From contig NZ_CP035806.1 in assembly GCF_004208635.1 (NCBI RefSeq), positions 2,232,001 through 2,296,000 of the forward strand: a stretch of DNA of 64,000 nucleotides, given 5' to 3'. Below, piece after piece: positions 19,165 to 26,555 of this stretch. Each line of letters starts with the position of its first letter. The first letter of the stretch is position 1. The notes beneath the pieces are model-generated. The model saw only the letters and a program-made list of their open reading frames with translations. It made no database searches and had not been told where the DNA came from. A program made the position numbers and the translations under genes. Source of the DNA: Leucobacter triazinivorans. Its GTDB lineage: Bacteria; Actinomycetota; Actinomycetes; Actinomycetales; Microbacteriaceae.

Positions 19165-19980
19165 GTGGACGTGCAGCACCTCGTCGCCGACGGGCAGTTG
19201 CTCGTCGCCTCGGCGATCGCGCTCGCGGCCGGAGTGATCTCCTTCCTGTCGCCGTGCGTGCTGCCGCTCGTGCCCGGCTACCTCGCATACGTGAGCGCGA
19301 CCGCGGACGCCCCGCGGAGCGCCGCGAGGGCGCGCGGCGCCGCGGGCGGCGGTGCGGACCGAGAGGCGGAGCCGGCGAGCGCCGCCGTCGGCGGGCCGCC
19401 GGCGCGCGGGCGCCTCGTGCTCGGCTCGCTGCTGTTCGTCGCCGGGTTCACCGCCGTGCTCGTCGCCTTCCTCGCCGCGGCGGGCACCGTCGGCGTCTGG
19501 CTGCTGGAGTGGGAGCAGCTCATCACCCGGGTCATGGGTGCGGTGGTGATCCTCATGGGGCTCGTGTTCATCGGCGGGATCGGGATCATGCAGCGCACCA
19601 CGAAGCTGCGCGTGAAGCCGCGCACCGGGCTCATCGGCGCCCCCCTGCTCGGGGTGGTCTTCGCGATCGGGTGGACTCCGTGCCTCGGCCCGACCCTCGC
19701 CGCCATCATGACGCTGAGCGTGCAGCAGGGATCGGTGGGCCGCTCCGTCGTGCTCGCGCTCGCCTACTGCCTCGGGCTCGGCCTGCCGTTCGTGCTCGCG
19801 GCCTTCGGCTTCGGGTGGATGACGCAGACCATGACCTTCTTCAAACGGCACATTCGCACCGTGAACCTGATCGGCGGCGCGCTGCTGATCCTCATCGGTC
19901 TCCTCATGGTGACCGGACTCTGGAGCCAGATGATGTACGCACTGCAGGCGGTGATCGGCGGATATGTCACGCCCCTCTGA
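19165..19980 (+). CDS. ccdA: CcdA-type cytochrome c biogenesis transmembrane reductant conduit
   Basis: 271-residue membrane protein that relays electrons from cytoplasmic thioredoxin to TlpA. The two redox cysteines are in SFLSPCVLPLVPGYLAYVS (about residue 30) and IGWTPCLGPTLAAI, the hallmark of the short CcdA/DsbD family. About six helices are visible. The loop after helix 1 holds an Ala/Gly/Arg-rich insertion. GTG 19165 is chosen because it lies 2 nt after the upstream stop and fits the conserved N terminus. The 3' end overlaps resB by 17 bp. Confidence 0.9.
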   Translation: MDVQHLVADGQLLVASAIALAAGVISFLSPCVLPLVPGYLAYVSATADAPRSAARARGAAGGGADREAEPASAAVGGPPARGRLVLGSLLFVAGFTAVLVAFLAAAGTVGVWLLEWEQLITRVMGAVVILMGLVFIGGIGIMQRTTKLRVKPRTGLIGAPLLGVVFAIGWTPCLGPTLAAIMTLSVQQGSVGRSVVLALAYCLGLGLPFVLAAFGFGWMTQTMTFFKRHIRTVNLIGGALLILIGLLMVTGLWSQMMYALQAVIGGYVTPL

Positions 19981-21628
19981 TTACGACGACGGAACGGGCG
20001 CCGGCGGAGCGCTGCGCGCGGAATCGCCCGAGCTCGGGCTGCGGGGCTGGCTGCGGTGGTTCTGGCGGCAGCTCACCAGCATGCGAGTGGCCCTCATCCT
20101 GCTGCTGCTGCTCGCCGTCGCGGCGATCCCCGGCTCGCTCGTGCCGCAGCGCGGCGCCGACCCCAACGGCGTGGTGCAGTACGAGCAGGATCACCCGGAG
20201 CTGTTCCCGATCCTCGACGCGTTCCCCATCCAGGCGTTCGACGTCTACGGATCGGTGTGGTTCTCGGCGATCTACCTGCTGCTGTTCATCTCGCTCATCG
20301 GCTGCGTGCTGCCCCGGATCGCGCACCACTGGAAGGCCTGGCGGGGCCGGCCGCCCAAGACGCCCGTGCGGCTGCAGCGCATGGCCGGGTTCTCCGAGCT
20401 GCGCCTGTCGAATCCGGATGCGACGCCGGCCGAGCGCGAGGCGTTCGCCGCGCGCGCGATCGACGAGGCCGCAGCCGTCCTACGGCGGATGCGCTACCGC
20501 GTCGAGGTGCAGCGCGCCACCCGGCGGGGGGTCGAGGAGGTATCGGTGTCGGCGGAGCGCGGATATCTGCGCGAGACCGGCAATCTGCTGTTCCACGTCT
20601 CCCTCCTCGGGGTGCTCGTGAGCGTGGGCCTCGGCGGAGTCTTCACGTTCAACGGCCAGAAGGTGCTGATCGAGGGCGAGACGATGGTCAATCAGCTCAT
20701 CGACTACGACACGGCCACCTCCGGCCGCTCCTTCGACAGCTCCAGCCTCGAGCCCTTCAGCCTGCGCCTCGACTCGCTCGACGTCACGTACAACACCCCG
20801 GACGACGGCAACGTGCAGGCCATCGGGCTGGTCAAGGACTACACGGCCAACATGACGCTCATCTCGCCCGAGGGCGAGGAGTCGGGGCACATCATCCGGG
20901 TGAACCATCCGCTGCGCGTGCACGGATCGCCGGTCTACCTCATCGCCAACGGCTACGCGCCGAGGATCACGATCCGCAACGCCGAGGGAACCGTCGTCTA
21001 CAGCGAGGCGATGCCGTTCATCCCGCAGGACAATCTGAACATGACCTCGCTCGGCGTGGTGAAGGTGCCCGACGGGATCGTCGACGCGTCCGGCGAGCCG
21101 GTGCAGATCGGCCTGCGGGGCTTCTTCTATCCCACCAAGGTCGATCTCGATACTGGGGCGTACACGTCCAACTACCCCGACCTGGAGAACCCGGTGCTCA
21201 CCCTCGACGTGTTCGAGGGCGACCTCGGCATCGACCAGGGCATTCCGCAGTCGGTGTACGCGCTCGACACGAGCGGCATGGAGCAGCTGACGGGGCGCGC
21301 GGTCGACGTCGACTCCATCGAGCTGCGTCCCGGCGAGCAGGCGGAGCTGCCCAACGGCTTCGGCACGATCGAGTTCGAATCGGTGCCGCGCTACGCCTCG
21401 TTCGACGTGATGCAGAATCCGGCTCAGGTCTGGATCCTGGTGTTCGCGGTGCTGGCGCTCGGCGGCCTCATGTGGTCGCTGTTCGTGCCGCGCCGCCGCA
21501 TGTGGGTGAAGGCGCTGCCGTCGGAGGACGGCCTGGTGCTGCAGTACGCGGCGCTGGCGCGGGGCGACGATCCGGCGCTGGAGCGCGCCGTCGAAGAGCT
21601 GCGCGACCGCCACCGCGAGCAGCTCTAG
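19964..21628 (+). CDS. resB: ResB-like cytochrome c biogenesis protein
   Basis: 554 residues. ResB partners CcsB/ResC in System II heme delivery to apocytochrome c. N-terminal helices include MRVALILLLLLAVAAIPGSLVPQ and AIYLLLFISLIGCVLPR. A third (ETGNLLFHVSLLGVLVSVGLGG) precedes a large extracytoplasmic domain, and a last helix (WILVFAVLALGGLMWSLFVPRRR) lies near the C terminus. The expected ccsB does not follow; a repeat array and an IS110 element occupy that position. Confidence 0.92.
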   Translation: MSRPSDYDDGTGAGGALRAESPELGLRGWLRWFWRQLTSMRVALILLLLLAVAAIPGSLVPQRGADPNGVVQYEQDHPELFPILDAFPIQAFDVYGSVWFSAIYLLLFISLIGCVLPRIAHHWKAWRGRPPKTPVRLQRMAGFSELRLSNPDATPAEREAFAARAIDEAAAVLRRMRYRVEVQRATRRGVEEVSVSAERGYLRETGNLLFHVSLLGVLVSVGLGGVFTFNGQKVLIEGETMVNQLIDYDTATSGRSFDSSSLEPFSLRLDSLDVTYNTPDDGNVQAIGLVKDYTANMTLISPEGEESGHIIRVNHPLRVHGSPVYLIANGYAPRITIRNAEGTVVYSEAMPFIPQDNLNMTSLGVVKVPDGIVDASGEPVQIGLRGFFYPTKVDLDTGAYTSNYPDLENPVLTLDVFEGDLGIDQGIPQSVYALDTSGMEQLTGRAVDVDSIELRPGEQAELPNGFGTIEFESVPRYASFDVMQNPAQVWILVFAVLALGGLMWSLFVPRRRMWVKALPSEDGLVLQYAALARGDDPALERAVEELRDRHREQL

Positions 21629-21643
21629 GCTCGGGCGGCGGAT

Positions 21644-21826
21644 CGTGCTCCTGCGCGGGGCGGGCGATCCGTCCTGCCCGGTCATCCTGCGCGGGGCGGG
21701 CGATCCGTCCGACCCGGTCATCCTGCGCGGGGCGGGCGATCCGTCCGACCCGGTCATCCTGCGCGGAGCGAGCGATCCGTCCGACCCGGTCATCCTGCGC
21801 GGAGCGAGCGCAGCGAGTGCAGTCGC
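21644..21826. repeat. Palindromic repeat array, cluster 2 (36-bp tandem units), left of the IS
   Basis: Four GGTCATCCTGCGCGG starts at 21680, 21716, 21752 and 21788 define an exact 36-bp period; a degenerate unit precedes them. The last unit runs CGCAGCGAGTGCAGTCGC and then stops at the IS boundary. Its expected continuation AGGATCCA appears on the far side of the element at 23235. Confidence 0.85.
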
Positions 21827-21871
21827 TGTGAGTCTTGGGGTGGCTGGTCTGGGACTGGCTGGCAGGGTAGA

Positions 21872-22085
21872 TATCGGCCGTTACTTCCCTGAGGGTGTGG
21901 CTCTCTCAGTCGCTGACCCCGGCCCGTTGTTGTGATCGGGTGGGTGTCTGGATCCTGATTTGTCCACCCTGTGGGCGGAGGCGCGGTCGGTGCTGCCCTG
22001 CCCACTCCAATGACTTGATCAGAAGAACGCCCGCCCCGGGTGAGAAGGGGTGTGGCTCGTCACAGTGTTGTCTTGGCGTGAATTT
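21872..22085 (+). ncRNA. Predicted IS110 bridge RNA with target and donor guides
   Basis: Two loops lie in the order known for IS621. Target loop: closing stem AGGGTG (21892-21897) with CACCCT (21965-21970); upper stem ACCC/GGGT (21916-21919, 21942-21945) and CCCG/CGGG (21923-21926, 21937-21940). Left guide CAGTCGCTG (21907-21915) is identical to the left junction 21820-21828. Right guide TGGATCCTGATT (21949-21960) is complementary to the right junction 23231-23242. Donor loop: outer stem CCAATGAC/GTCTTGG (22007-22014, 22070-22076, one bulge). Left guide AGAAGAA (22021-22027) equals the right IS end 23226-23232; right guide TCACAG (22060-22065) is complementary to the left IS end 21826-21831. 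All four guides sit in internal loops. Confidence 0.85.
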
Positions 22086-22150
22086 TCCCCAGGTCAGCAC
22101 CGGCCGCGTGACGGTCGGTACCGATCCTTTGGAAGAAAGACACCACCGCC

Positions 22151-23218
22151 ATGACTATTGTCGCGCATCAGCATCCGTATGTGATTGGGGTCGATACCCA
22201 CGCCCGTACGCACACCTACGCGGTCCTGTCCCCGCTCGGGGAACTCCTGGACATCGCCCAGTTCCCGACGACGACCGCGGGGATGCAACGAGCAATCTCG
22301 TGGGGTGCGCGCCGCACTGGTGGTGATCTCGACACGCTCTGGGTGATCGAAGGCACCGCTTCCTATGGCGCACGATTGGTGATGCTCGTCGCGAGCACCG
22401 GATACGAAGTCGTGGAAGCGCCGGTGACGCCTGGGCGGGTGCGGGCCGGGAAAGGGAAATCGGATCCGTTCGATGCCCGCCAGATCGCGGCTGCCGCACT
22501 CCCGCTGCAGGAGATAGAGTTGCGTCGTCCTCGGGCCGGGCACGGGTATCGTCTGGCATTGCGTGTGCTATTGACCGCGAGAGATGATCTCACGCACGAG
22601 CACACGCAGAAGATGAATGCGCTCACGGCATTGCTGCGAGTGCATGATCTCGGCATCGATGCCCGCCGCCCACTCACACGTACCCAGGTCGCACAGATCG
22701 CGAAGTGGCGATGTCGCTCGGAAGAGATCGCGCTGCAGATCGCGCGTGCAGAAGCTGTTCGGCTTGCGAAACGATTGAGCGAGCTCGCGTTGGAGATCCG
22801 TTCAAACCAAGACCAGATCCATACCCTGCTCCAGGCCACACCAGCGAGCGAGTTGCTCGAGATCACAGGAATCGGTCCCATCGGGGCGGCCGTGATCTAC
22901 ACGGCCTGGTCGCATCAGGGGCGGGTTCGTTCGGAAGCATCGTTCGCGGCACTGGCGGGGGTGTCCCCGGTTCCCGCGTCGTCGGGGAACACCGTCCGGC
23001 ACCGATTGAACCGCGGCGGGGATCGGAGAGTGAACCGGGCACTACATCTCGCCGCGGTCACCAGAGCGCGTTGCGACGAAGAAACCAAAGCATATATTGC
23101 GAAACGGACCGCGCAAGGACGCACCCCGAAAGAGATTCGCCGCTGCCTGAAACGCTACCTCGCACGCCGCGTCTACAAGATCCTCAACGCAGCAACAACA
23201 CCCCCGACCCCGAATTGA
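22151..23218 (+). CDS. IS110-family transposase/recombinase
   Basis: 355 residues. The N-terminal RuvC-like DEDD domain shows IGVDTHARTHTYAVL (first Asp), LWVIEGTASYG (Glu) and GKSDPFDARQIA (two Asp). A coiled-coil region (about 180-215) precedes the transposase_20 domain with LLEITGIGPIGAAVIY and FAALAGVSPVPASSGNTVRHRLNRGG; the SSGN segment is where the catalytic Ser lies. The C terminus RRCLKRYLARRVYKIL is typical. With the bridge RNA it should excise and insert the circular element. The ATG follows GGAAGAAAG. Base composition is less GC-rich than neighbouring genes, consistent with recent arrival. No frameshift is visible, so it may be active. Confidence 0.95.
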   Translation: MTIVAHQHPYVIGVDTHARTHTYAVLSPLGELLDIAQFPTTTAGMQRAISWGARRTGGDLDTLWVIEGTASYGARLVMLVASTGYEVVEAPVTPGRVRAGKGKSDPFDARQIAAAALPLQEIELRRPRAGHGYRLALRVLLTARDDLTHEHTQKMNALTALLRVHDLGIDARRPLTRTQVAQIAKWRCRSEEIALQIARAEAVRLAKRLSELALEIRSNQDQIHTLLQATPASELLEITGIGPIGAAVIYTAWSHQGRVRSEASFAALAGVSPVPASSGNTVRHRLNRGGDRRVNRALHLAAVTRARCDEETKAYIAKRTAQGRTPKEIRRCLKRYLARRVYKILNAATTPPTPN

Positions 23219-23248
23219 CAAACATAGAAGAATCAGGATCCACACCGC

Positions 23249-23272
23249 CGAGTGCGGCGTCGCGCGCACTCG
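23249..23272 (-). terminator. Hairpin after the CHAP gene
   Basis: CGAGTGCG and CGCACTCG form an 8-bp perfect stem with an 8-nt loop, about 30 nt past the stop codon of the minus-strand gene and just outside the IS right end. Confidence 0.5.
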
Positions 23273-23301
23273 AACCCGACGCGGCCCGCGCCGCAACCGC
23301 C

Positions 23302-23931
23302 TCAGAAACGCCAGACGGCGGCCTGGAAGCCCGCCGGGGGCGCTGGCGTCCAGCTCTCGTTCTTGCCGACGAGACCGGAGCCGCCCGGGTTGTTCGACTC
23401 GATGATGGTGAAGGTGCCGTCGTCGTGCACCTCGGTGATGAGCACGGTGTGCACGCCGGTGACCCACGAGGTGGGCGACGCGACGTACTCGTATTGGATG
23501 ACGTCGCCGGGCTCGGCCGCGGCGAGCGTCACCCGCGTGGCGCCGTCGTAGTTGGAGACGGGGTCGCCGCCGCCGCCCCAGTTGCCGCCGCCCGCGCGGA
23601 TCCAGCGCTGCGCCGACATGATGCATTCGCCCGGCTGGCTCCAGCCCGTGGGGCGGCTCGTGCCGACCTCGCTCTCGGCCAGCGCGATCGCCGCGTCGAC
23701 ATCGTAGCCGTGGGCCACGTGGGCGACGTCGTCGATGCTGAGCACCGAATCGATGGGGGCTCCGGCCAGCGCGTCGCCGGTGTCGAGGGTCTGCGACGCC
23801 GTCGTGACCGGCTGCACCGAGGCCACCGAGAAGTCCTCGATCGGGGCATCTGCGACGGCCGGGGCTGCGCCGAAGGCGAAGGTGACCGATGCGACCAGGC
23901 TCACTGCGAACGCCTTGGCAGATACTCTCAC
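23302..23931 (-). CDS. Secreted CHAP-like amidase/peptidase
   Basis: 209 residues from the GTG at 23931, which has GGAG 8 nt upstream; a TTG at 23958 would add 9 residues and has no such site. The signal peptide AKAFAVSLVASVTFAFGAAPAVADA is followed by an unstructured segment. The C-terminal domain has the CHAP-type triad in order: Cys in QPGECIMSAQRW, His in WVTGVHTVLITEV, and Glu/Asn in FTIIESNNPGGSG. Such enzymes cut peptidoglycan cross-bridges or stem peptides. The promoter with paired GTAAC boxes fits cell-wall hydrolases of the MtrA regulon. Confidence 0.75.
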   Translation of the reverse strand: MRVSAKAFAVSLVASVTFAFGAAPAVADAPIEDFSVASVQPVTTASQTLDTGDALAGAPIDSVLSIDDVAHVAHGYDVDAAIALAESEVGTSRPTGWSQPGECIMSAQRWIRAGGGNWGGGGDPVSNYDGATRVTLAAAEPGDVIQYEYVASPTSWVTGVHTVLITEVHDDGTFTIIESNNPGGSGLVGKNESWTPAPPAGFQAAVWRF

Positions 23932-23991
23932 GCGAAAAACTCCGGGGTTGTCCAACAAAAAACGCCGGGCCGTGGCCCGTGCGCCTCAACC

Positions 23992-24020
23992 AGTATGCGT
24001 TACCGTTCTGTTACTTTCAA
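23992..24020 (-). promoter_or_regulatory. Promoter of the CHAP gene with MtrA-like direct repeats
   Basis: Reading the minus strand: -35 TTGAAA (24015-24020), 17-bp spacer, -10 CATACT (23992-23997). The spacer carries GTAAC (24010-24014), six bases, GTAAC (23999-24003), an 11-bp-period direct repeat resembling actinobacterial MtrA boxes. Confidence 0.6.
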
Positions 24021-24117
24021 GTCCAGAGGCGAAATCGCGCGTTCATGCGGCAAGCTCGGAGGCTGCGTTCAGGCGGCGCTCGGGCGGGCCGGGTTCGGTT
24101 CCGCGGTGAGAACCCGC

Positions 24118-24123
24118 TAGACT
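24118..24123 (+). promoter_or_regulatory. -10 element of tRNA-Ser
   Basis: TAGACT lies 27 bp before the mature tRNA 5' end, with a possible TTCGGT -35 at 24094-24099 (18-bp spacer). Confidence 0.5.
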
Positions 24124-24150
24124 GGTGCGCGCCGGCTTCGCGGCCAGTGA

Positions 24151-24235
24151 GGAGGATTCGCCTAGCGGCCTATGGCGCACGCCTGGAACGCGTGTTGGGT
24201 TCACGCCCTCGGGGGTTCAAATCCCCCATCCTCCG
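24151..24235 (+). tRNA. tRNA-Ser(GGA)
   Basis: 85 nt. The acceptor stem GGAGGAT pairs with ATCCTCC, the discriminator is G, the anticodon arm CACGCCT-GGA-ACGCGTG puts anticodon GGA at 24185-24187, and a long serine-type variable arm precedes the T arm GGGGGTTCAAATCCCCC. CCA is not encoded. The 3' part (24201-24235) overlaps the end of a minus-strand coding sequence. Confidence 0.95.
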
Positions 24236-24944
24236 CTCCGAGCCCCGTCGCATTCGCGGCGGGGCTCTTCGCATGCTGCGGCAGTGCGAGCGCCGCGGCG
24301 GCGAAGAACGCGATCGCGCCGATGAACGTGCCCCAGTTCGCGAGGGCCGCGTTCTCGGGGGCGCCGTCGGCGAGCACGTAGGCGCCGACGGCCGAGCCGG
24401 CGAACGCGACGCAGCCGATCGCGTTGAGGAGCGCGGCCCACCACGCCGGACGGCTCGGCTCCCACGCCGTCCCGCGTTCCCGCGCATACGCGACGGAGGT
24501 CAGGGCCGCGCTGATGAGGAATGCCGCGGAGCCGCCGGCGTCGGGCCTCCACACGAGACGATCGTCGGCGCTCACGGTCGCGGCGGTCAGCGCGGCACTC
24601 GTGCTGACATTGAACAGGATGGTGCCGAGGCTCTGCGTCGCCGCCGCCGCCCACTCGGCCCGCACCCTCGGCCGGGCGCCCACGGCGCTCCGTGCGCGCA
24701 CAGGCCCGCTCGCGGCGAGCTGCATGAGCCCTGCCGCGGTGAAGAACCAGGCGCCGATGAAGCAGAGCGCATTGGTGAGACGCGCGCTTCCCGGATCCCA
24801 GATGCTTGCGGCGGCCCCCACCGCGAACAGTGCGGCGCCGATCATGAACGCCGTGCTCTGCACGATCAGGGCGACGGACGACGAGCGGTGCGCCGCTCGA
24901 TCGTCGCCGGTGTGCGATGGCACGGGAATGGCCCCTCCCTGCAT
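24201..24944 (-). CDS. Six-helix membrane protein of unknown function
   Basis: 247 residues, starting ATG at 24944 (MQGGAIPVPSHTGDD). Hydrophobic segments form two similar halves: SVALIVQSTAFMIGAALFAVGA with LTNALCFIGAWFFTAAGLMQLA, and WWAALLNAIGCVAFAGSAVGAYVL with NWGTFIGAIAFFAAAALAL. The N-C-F-I-G and N-W-G-T-F-I-G patterns recall YrhK-type domains, but that is a weak resemblance. The last 18 or so residues (ending DGGFEPPRA) are encoded by the complement of the tRNA-Ser terminator and 3' end, and the stop codon lies inside the tRNA gene. It is 44 nt downstream of gadB and may be co-transcribed with it. Function unknown. Confidence 0.65.
   Translation of the reverse strand: MQGGAIPVPSHTGDDRAAHRSSSVALIVQSTAFMIGAALFAVGAAASIWDPGSARLTNALCFIGAWFFTAAGLMQLAASGPVRARSAVGARPRVRAEWAAAATQSLGTILFNVSTSAALTAATVSADDRLVWRPDAGGSAAFLISAALTSVAYARERGTAWEPSRPAWWAALLNAIGCVAFAGSAVGAYVLADGAPENAALANWGTFIGAIAFFAAAALALPQHAKSPAANATGLGAEDGGFEPPRA
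24240..24267 (+). terminator. Terminator of tRNA-Ser
   Basis: GAGCCCCGTCGC and GCGGCGGGGCTC form a 12-bp stem with one G-T pair around ATTC, starting 5 nt after the tRNA and followed by TTC. It lies inside the coding sequence of the opposite-strand membrane protein. Confidence 0.75.
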
Positions 24945-24988
24945 GCGAGCCGCCGGGCCGGAGCGCCGAGCGCGCCGGCCCCCGGGCC

Positions 24989-26389
24989 TCAGTGCGTGAA
25001 ATTGGTGCGCGGCGCATCCCGCGGGATCGGGGCGGAGAGCCGCTCGAGGAAGTCGACCTCTTCGCGGATCGCGGTCAGCAGCAGCTCTGCGAGATCGCGG
25101 CTCAGTCCCATCCGCACGACGATGCGCTGCACGACGAGATCGCTCAGAGCGTCCGGCATCGGGTAGGCCGGTACGAGCCAGCCCCGCATGCGGAGTCGAT
25201 CCGCCAGGTCGTAGAGATCCCAGTTCCGCTCGCCGGGCACGAGCTTCCACGCGAACACGGGGATGGTGTCGCCGGTGCTGACGAGCTCGAACGGGGGCAG
25301 CTCGGCGATCGCCGAAGAGAGGTAGGTCGCGACGTCGATCGACGCCTGCTGCACGGCGCGGTAGCCCTCGCGCCCCAGCCGCAGGAACTGGTAGTACTGC
25401 AGCAGCACCTGCGCGCCGGGTCGCGAGAAGTTGAGGGCGAGGGTCGGCATGTCGCCGCCGAGGTAGCTGACGTGGAAGATGAGGCTCTCCGGGCAGGCCG
25501 CGCGGTCGCGCCAGACCACCCAGCCCACGCCCGGGTAGACGAGCCCGTACTTGTGCCCCGAAGTGCTGATGGAGTTGACGCGGTCGACGGCGAAGTCCCA
25601 GGTGAGGTCGGGCTGGCAGAAGGGGGCCACCATGGCGCCCGAGGCGCCGTCGACGTGGATCTTGACGTCGACGCCCGTGGCCTCCTGGATCTCGTCGAGC
25701 TTCGCCGCGATCTGCTGCACCGGCTCGTACAGGCCGGTGTAGGTCTGTCCGAGGATCGCGACGACGCCGATGGTGTGCTCGTCGACGTACTGCTCGAGCT
25801 CGTGCCCGTCGAGCACCAGGTGGTCCTCGGTGACGGGGACGTAGCGCGCCTCGACGTCCCAGTAGTTGCAGAACTTCTCCCACACGACCTGCACCCCGGC
25901 CGACAGCACCAGGTTGGGCGTCTCGGTCGACTGTCCGGCCGCTCGGCGCCGCTCCTGCCAGAGACGCTTGAGGGCGAGGCCGCCGAGCATGCACGCCTCG
26001 GAGGATCCGATGGTCGAGGTGCCGATCGTGTTGTCCGGATCCCGCACGTGCCAGAGGTCGGCGAGCATGCGCCAGCAGCGATCCTCGATCGCGGCCGTCG
26101 CCGGGTACTCGTCCTTGTCGATCATGTTCTTGTCGGCGGCCTCGGCGTAGAGGCGCTGCGCGTTGTCGTCCATCCACGTCGACACGAACGTCGCGAGGTT
26201 CAGCCTCGAGTTGCCGTCGAGCATCGCCTCGTCGTGCACGATCTGATAGGCCGTGTCGCTCGCCATCATGGCCTCGGGGAGCTCGAACCGGGGCAGTGCG
26301 GTGGCTTCGCCGGGACGGGCGAATACCGGATTGATCGTGAGCACGGCCGCGTCGGATCGCGCTGCGGCGTCTCGGTACATCTCGGACAT
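24989..26389 (-). CDS. gadB: Glutamate decarboxylase
   Basis: 466-residue PLP enzyme converting glutamate to GABA and CO2 with consumption of a proton, used in acid resistance. The PLP lysine is K280 in SISTSGHKYGLVYPGVGW, preceded by KIHVDGASGAMVAPF (Asp pairing with the pyridine nitrogen). TSTIGSSEACMLGGLALK and NTIGTS are further GadB signatures. Length and motif positions match Escherichia coli GadB (Lys276). The C terminus ends TNFTH, with a His near the position of the E. coli pH-gating His465. GAGG lies 7 nt before the ATG. No GABA antiporter gene is adjacent. Confidence 0.95.
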   Translation of the reverse strand: MSEMYRDAAARSDAAVLTINPVFARPGEATALPRFELPEAMMASDTAYQIVHDEAMLDGNSRLNLATFVSTWMDDNAQRLYAEAADKNMIDKDEYPATAAIEDRCWRMLADLWHVRDPDNTIGTSTIGSSEACMLGGLALKRLWQERRRAAGQSTETPNLVLSAGVQVVWEKFCNYWDVEARYVPVTEDHLVLDGHELEQYVDEHTIGVVAILGQTYTGLYEPVQQIAAKLDEIQEATGVDVKIHVDGASGAMVAPFCQPDLTWDFAVDRVNSISTSGHKYGLVYPGVGWVVWRDRAACPESLIFHVSYLGGDMPTLALNFSRPGAQVLLQYYQFLRLGREGYRAVQQASIDVATYLSSAIAELPPFELVSTGDTIPVFAWKLVPGERNWDLYDLADRLRMRGWLVPAYPMPDALSDLVVQRIVVRMGLSRDLAELLLTAIREEVDFLERLSAPIPRDAPRTNFTH

Positions 26390-26555
26390 GTGATCCTCGT
26401 TTCTCTCCGGAGAGGTGGCGGGCTCGCGAGGGCCGACTGCTTCGAGACTATGGGCAGCGGGCGGGCGAGTTCAAGGAACGCGCTGAGCCGTGAGTCGAGC
26501 CGCGACGCGCCGCGCTGAGCCGCGGGTCGCGCCGCGAAGCGCCGGGCGGTCGATG

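Larger units (their letters stand above)
21827..23234 (+). mobile_element. IS110-family insertion sequence
   Basis: About 1.41 kb: a long 5' non-coding region (324 bp), one DEDD transposase gene, and a right end of only about 16 bp after the stop codon, the layout of the IS110 group proper. The boundaries are inferred because the flanks GTCGC (ending 21826) and AGGATCCA (from 23235) rebuild an uninterrupted member of the dispersed palindrome family. No target duplication is evident. The core dinucleotide is unresolved: CT at the left junction, TC at the right. Confidence 0.8.

Noticed and set aside
21827..22150. A second small IS-encoded protein upstream of the transposase
   Set aside because: A short open frame exists but has no Shine-Dalgarno or recognisable sequence; the region is explained by the structured RNA.
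21949..23242. 11-12-bp inverted match TGGATCCTGATT / AATCAGGATCCA as terminal inverted repeats of a smaller IS
   Set aside because: The left partner lies 120 bp inside the element and within the target-loop position of the bridge RNA, and the right partner extends into the flanking repeat. Guide-target pairing explains both better than transposon ends.
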